Origin: Auxenochlorella pyrenoidosa
Taxonomy: Eukaryota > Chlorophyta > Trebouxiophyceae > Chlorellales > Chlorellaceae
Length of the DNA: 10,460 nucleotides
Direction of reading: 5' to 3'
Assembly: GCA_001430745.1 (NCBI GenBank)
Contig: KQ482042.1
Location: 246,736-257,195 of the forward strand
Shown: one piece after another, positions 6,291-10,460 of the stretch
How positions within the stretch are numbered: the stretch's first letter is position 1
How the letters are laid out: each line of letters begins with the position of its first letter
Translations under genes and position numbers: made by a program
The notes under the pieces: model-generated
The model's database searches: none
What the model saw: the letters and a program-made list of their open reading frames with translations, nothing else
Told to the model about the DNA's origin: nothing

Positions 6291-9200
6291 TCAGAGCTTG
6301 AACATCATGTCATCGTCATCGCTGTCAAAATCATTCACCCGCCGCTGAGATTGCCGCCCCTGCCCCCGGCCGCCCCAGGCGGAGCCGCCATAGCCGCCCG
6401 CCCGCCGCCGCGCCGCCTCTGCCGCACGGCGACCATCAGCAGCCGCCTGCTCCCCCGCCCGCCGCGCCTGCTCCGCCGCCTGCGCGCCAGACAGCTCCGC
6501 CTGCCGCGCTGCCTGCCGCGCCGCCTGCTGCGCCTCTGCTGCCGCCCAGTCGGAGTAGCGCTGGCCTGCTGTGCCGCGGGACCCGGCAGCTGGGAGGGCT
6601 GCTGGCGGCTCTGCCACAAACTCGCCGAGCTCTCGCGCCCGCTCCCGGTTCTCGGCTGCAGCGGGGGGAGGGCAGGAGAGCTGGGAGATCTCTGAGACAC
6701 ACAAAGAGAACAACAGCTGGCACGCATGGACACAACCTTGCTGCTCACAGGTGCAATGCTGGCAGAGGGCAGGCGGCGCAGGTGTCGGCAGAATCATGCG
6801 ATCACGCGGCGGGCCCGGCCAGCAGGGGCATGCCAGGCGCCGCCCCCTCACCCAGGTGTTCGTTGATGACCTCTGCCAGCCACTCCTGCTCCAGGGGGTT
6901 CAGCCCCTCGCCAAACACATACCGGTTGATGCCCTCCTGCAGGCGGGGGGCAGGCCGCACGCGGGGGCCGCTCAGCCCAGACGAGGCAGCCACTTGCCAG
7001 CAGGCAGCGCTGGCATGACGGTGCCCTAGGGCACACAGCCCAAGCGAGCCGCGGGCGCATGCCTTATGAGCAGGGCAGGGGCGCAGCACGTGGCAGCAGC
7101 ATGGCTGGCAGTGCAGCCACCAGCGCCGCGGGGCAGCGACCTAAAGCGGTGCAGCGGCCCAGCTGCCGGGCGCCTACCTGCAGCACCAGCTGGTACTGCG
7201 GCTCGCCATTCACCACCATCGGTACCTCGATGTCGGCCCCCCGCAGGTCGGCGGCGCGCCCTGCAGGGCACAAGGCAGTGAGGCCCCCTCGAGACGCTCA
7301 ACACGGCACCCAGAGAACATGGCAACGCGAGGCGACCTGCGCGGCGCTCGCTGCGGCACCCACGGGACGAGGAGGCACGACGCAGCCGGCCGAATGAAGT
7401 TTGCACGCTGCTCGCCCGGGAGCAAGCACACAGCCGAGCGCCCCGCGCCGGTGCAGCGCTCTTGACTTGACTTGACTTGACTTGGCTTGCAGAGCGGGCT
7501 CGCAGCCAGGCGCTCACCCGACACCTCCTTCGCCTGCCCCCCCTCCTCGCTCCACTCGGCGCCGCCCTTGCGCAGGAAGGCCAGCTGCTGCTCGACCTTC
7601 CAGGACTTGAGGTTGATGACCAGCCGCTCCCTGTGACCACGGGTAGCAGGGCGGGTGGCAGCGGCGCCCAGTAAAGTCGGAAATGTTTCTGAAGAGCGAC
7701 TGCTCCCTGCCCGCCTTTCCCTGGCTGTTGGGTTGACCAGGGACGGTAGCGGCAATAGCTCAGGTTCCACCTGGGCTGGCCCCGCAGTGCTGTCCAGCAG
7801 GTACTGCCCTCCTGCAGCCGCCCAGCGCCGCCGCTCAGAGGGCACCCTGGCTCCGCCCCGCTCACCGAATGAACTGCCGCCCGATTGCCTGCTTGGCCAG
7901 CTGCCAGCCCGCGGCCCAGAAGGGTAGGGAGAAGAGGCCAAACAGCAGGCCGCCCCCGGCGACAGCGGAGATGGTCCAGAAGGCGACAAAGGAGTTCCAG
8001 GCGATGGCAAAGGCGCCGGTGGCCACGCTGCCGGAGCTGCAGGTGTGGGGTGTTGGACGGTGGTGGCAGTGGGGGTGGGCGGGGGCTTGTGACGCATGCA
8101 AAGCGCGAGCCGTGTGACCGTCAGCAGAGGTTTGAAGGCATACCAGCCATGGACCGGTGCTCTGAGCTGGAGCCGGCGCTTGCCCGCCGCGCCAGGCAGG
8201 CAGCATCCCACGGCTCTCGCGACCCAAGAAGCCTCAGCAGCGCATGCGCCCCCACCTGAGGCCGCTGGGCGGGATGTCAATCTCGAGGCGGGGGCCGCGC
8301 TTCTTGACCGCAATCTTGCTGCCCGCGGGGCGCCGGCGGTTGACGGCCACGTCTGCAGCCGAGGCGCCGCCGGCGGGTACCAGGGCGCCATTCGAGGCCC
8401 TGCAGCAGTCAGGGCAAGGCAGAGGTACGGTGAGGCGGACATGCAGGCGGAGGCGCGCCAGAACCCAGCCCCAGCCAGGTGGTGGTGGTTATGGTGGCGG
8501 TTGTGGTGTGTAGGGTGCAGGTGGGGCCGGCAGGGCTGTCGTGTCAGCGCAGGCCAGGGGGCTGGCACTCGTCAACAGCAGCGCGTGCCGCGAGCCCACA
8601 GCCCGCCGGCGGCGGCGCGAGTGCATGCCCACCTGGCAGGCCGGGGCTGCCCCCGCAGGATGGCCAGCGCCTCCTCTGCGGGCATGCGGTCCTCGGGGAG
8701 CGGCTCCAGCAGCCCCTCCAGGACAGCCTCCAGCCGGGCGCCCATCTTGACTGCAGGCAGGGGGACGGGCAGAGCTGGTCATCAGGCACTGCAGGGCGCC
8801 CATCTTGACTGCGGGCAGGGGGACGGGAATGGCGTGTGGTCACCGCTTGAGCTGCGCGCCCTGCCCGGCATGCATGGCCCGCAGCGCGCTCCGCAGCATG
8901 GCTGCAGGCACGGCAGCATGAGGAGCCGGGGCTGCCAGGCGGCCCGTGGGACCCAGGCTGCCGCACACACTCTCAAGAGCGGGTGCGGGTGTCGGCAGGG
9001 CAAACCGCCAGAGGCGGCGAGCACGCGGTCAAGCCAACAGGAACCCAAGGGAAGCACTTCGATGGAGGCAACAACTTGTTAAAAAGCAGCCCCGCACCCG
9101 CCCCAAAGTCGATGCGCATGCGGTCGATGGGGAAGGCGCTGGGCGGGCGGCCCGACAGCAGCAGCAGCAGCGTGCCGCCCAGCCCGTACAGGTCCGAGGC

Positions 9201-10359
9201 GGGCGAGGCGGCGCCGCGGAACTGCTCCGGCGCCATGTAACCGTAGGTGCCCACGATGGTGCTGCCCAGGGCGTCCTCGGCGGTGGAGGCGGCGGCCTGG
9301 TGAGGGGAGTGGGAGGGTGGGGGTGTTTTGTTTTTCTTGGGGTGGCGGGAAAGGGGGGGCGGCGACCAGGGTTGGCACAGGGCAGCGGCGGTTGCTCGTG
9401 AGGGCGCCCGAGCTGGGCCCAACGCGTGCTTGAGCTGTGGGGCAGCAGCGGGCACCTCTGAAGAGGTGAACAGAGGTCATGAGCTGGCGTCATTGCCTCC
9501 CTGAACCCGCCTCAACTGATGGCGTCACGTCCTTGGTGACGCAGCGCTGTTGCACTTCCCATACCCACACGCCACCCCCGGCCACCCCACACCCACCCAC
9601 CTGCACCCCGCCAAAGTCGACCAGGAAGACGCGGCCCCCCGTCCTGCCACCCTCGACCACAATGTTCTCCGGCTTCACGTCCCTGCGGGCAGGCGTCCAC
9701 AAGCTCAGGCGGCCGCGGCGTGGCCAGCGAGACCCCGCATAAGCGCCCCCCCACTCCTTGGGACGCCTCTGCAGGCAGCAGACAGGAGGCAACAGCCTTC
9801 GCAGCTGCAAGGGCGCGCGCTCAGGCCTCGCAGGCGCCCACCTGTGGATGACGGGCGGGCGGCGGCTGCCCAGGTACTGCAGGATGTCCAGCAGCTCGCC
9901 GGCGATGCGCGACACCTCGGCCTCGTCGGCGCGCCAGCCAGAGCGCACCATGTCGGCCAGAGACTTGCCCTGCGCCGCTTCCTGTTGGGCGGGGCACAGG
10001 ACAGGCGGCAGTGCGTGGGAGCAGTGCGCGGGCCGCCGCACCGAGGCGCCAACCCCGCAGGGTTGCCATGGGTGCCCAGCAGGCGGCCAGGCCCGGCAAG
10101 GCATCGCCAGGTGTGTGACGGGTCGCCCGCACGGCATTTAAGATGGCGTCGCTTCCTGGGCGCAACTCTCCCAAAAAAGCTCCCTGCACCAGGCAGCACG
10201 CGGCCGCCCAGCCCCCTCACCTGCACCAGGAAGAAGGCGCGGTCCTGCTCCGTGTCCTGCTCAAACGAGGCCAGGTAGCGCGGGATACCCGGGTGGTCCA
10301 ACGACTCGAGCACCTTGGCCTCACGCTCAAACAGCTCCAGCTGCTTCCAGTCCTTGAGG
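6291..10359 (-). CDS. Membrane-associated Ser/Thr protein kinase, cyanobacterial/plant type (5'-partial, 11 exons)
   Basis: Exons in transcript order: 10221-10359, 9842-9981, 9601-9682, 9098-9296, 8633-8750, 8256-8399, 7866-8036, 7518-7630, 7178-7260, 6852-6936, 6291-6691; all GT/AG and in phase, giving 557 residues and a TGA stop. From the first visible residue: helix alphaC (LELFEREAKVL, probable salt-bridge Glu 13); PPVIHRDVKPEN with catalytic Asp 94, Lys 96 and Asn 99; VDFGGVQ with Asp 115; GTYGYMAPEQ ending the activation segment at 141-145; SDLYGLGG; and LLEPLPEDR in the last lobe. All visible catalytic residues are intact; the glycine loop and VAxK lysine are upstream, off the window. 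After the kinase come a basic stretch with RLEIDIPPSGL (263-273), a hydrophobic segment (about 283-318, one or two membrane passes), a soluble domain containing LNPLEQEWLAEVINEHLG, an Ala/Arg-rich helix (about 472-521), a Gly-rich linker and an acidic tail. Substrate and compartment are unknown; chloroplast membrane is one guess. Confidence 0.9.
7461..7490. repeat. Pentanucleotide repeat (CTTGA)4 plus two variant units
   Basis: Four perfect CTTGA units are followed by CTTGG and CTTGC, all inside the kinase intron 7261-7517. On the sense strand of the gene it reads as a TCAAG array starting about 27 nt after the donor at 7517. Confidence 0.92.
8736..8827 (-). repeat. 34-bp direct repeat (58-bp period) duplicating a 3' splice site
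   Basis: The bases at 8736-8769 recur at 8794-8827 with a single difference (A8755 against G8813). Each copy carries a pyrimidine tract, a GCAG acceptor and the exon start TCAAGATGGGCGCCC on the minus strand. Only the acceptor of the copy at 8736-8769 (exon start 8750) keeps the kinase frame into LEAVLEGLLEPLPEDR. The other copy comes first in the transcript and would add 58 nt, which shifts the frame. Confidence 0.9.
8751..9097 (-). other. Longest kinase intron (347 nt), holding the extra acceptor copy
   Basis: The donor GTGCGG follows RMRIDFGAG; the chosen acceptor is at 8751-8752. Apart from the splice-site duplication near its 3' end I see no gene, tRNA or mobile element in it. Confidence 0.75.
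9297..9600 (-). other. Kinase intron (304 nt) with a G-quadruplex motif at its donor
   Basis: The donor after VDFGGVQ reads GTGGGTGGGTGTGGGG on the minus strand. Four G runs (complement of 9596-9598, 9592-9594, 9585-9588, 9575-9579) with loops of 1, 3 and 5 nt fit the G4 rule and start two bases into the intron. The acceptor side has a long pyrimidine tract complementary to 9303-9323. No coding segment was recognised. Confidence 0.6.
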
Positions 10360-10460
10360 CTGTGGGAGGGGCAGCAGCATGTGCGATCGGAGTGGGCACC
10401 AGGCAGGCCAAGCGCACCGAGAAGCAAGCAAGCAACCTCGTGCAGTGGCAGGCTCCCCCT
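10360..10460 (-). other. Intron at the right edge, upstream of the first visible kinase exon
   Basis: The minus strand reads a pyrimidine-rich tract into a CACAG acceptor at 10360-10361. No segment encodes the expected VAxK beta strand before LKDWKQLELFERE, so the preceding kinase exon is taken to lie beyond the window. Confidence 0.65.

Noticed and set aside
7026..7865. A 279-codon minus-strand open frame
   Set aside because: It spans the introns 7261-7517 and 7631-7865 and mixes intron with out-of-frame exon sequence.
7210..8568. A 452-codon minus-strand open frame rich in Ala, Pro and Arg
   Set aside because: It runs through kinase exons in a wrong frame and across their introns. The correct exons in the other frames carry recognisable kinase-family sequence; this frame shows only GC-rich low complexity.
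9155..9175. AGC/CAG triplet run resembling a polyglutamine repeat
   Set aside because: On the coding (minus) strand it reads as consecutive Leu codons in the conserved GGTLLLLLSGR helix of the kinase.

Overview
The window looks like nuclear DNA of a GC-rich green alga, most likely a trebouxiophyte of the Chlorella/Micractinium kind. The reasons are: genes split by many short introns (about 135-350 nt) with GT donors and mostly CTGCAG-like acceptors; strong G/C at third codon positions; Ala, Gly and Gln runs inside conserved enzymes; TGCC and GT microsatellites in introns; a plant-type cysteinyl-tRNA synthetase; and a kinase of the cyanobacterial/plant type. The taxon is an inference. No prokaryotic, viral, plasmid or transposon gene was seen.

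Layout: (1) 1-3633, plus strand: the 3' ten exons of a cysteinyl-tRNA synthetase (462 residues visible). The 5' exons, with the HIGH motif and the first zinc ligand, lie off the left edge. (2) 3634-4434: intergenic, holding two overlapping palindromes after the synthetase stop and a TATA-like element before the next gene. (3) 4435-5496, plus strand: the N-terminal third of a secreted eukaryotic-type GH13 alpha-amylase. The homology stops just before conserved region I, so no catalytic residue is encoded. (4) 5497-6290: intergenic between convergent genes, with a TGTAA polyadenylation-type signal and a coding-like acidic segment that could be an alternative last exon. (5) 6291-10359, minus strand: the 3' eleven exons of a membrane-associated Ser/Thr protein kinase (557 residues visible). 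Its glycine loop and ATP-binding lysine lie off the right edge.

The three genes have no evident functional link: organelle-type translation, starch or glucan chemistry, and signalling. Every exon junction of the synthetase and the kinase was checked by hand for phase. Both reading frames close exactly at a stop, which supports the models.

I saw no convincing new multi-gene system. The items most worth checking are the amylase that ends before its active site, the acidic exon that is phase-compatible with it, and a 34-bp direct repeat that duplicates a 3' splice site in the kinase gene.
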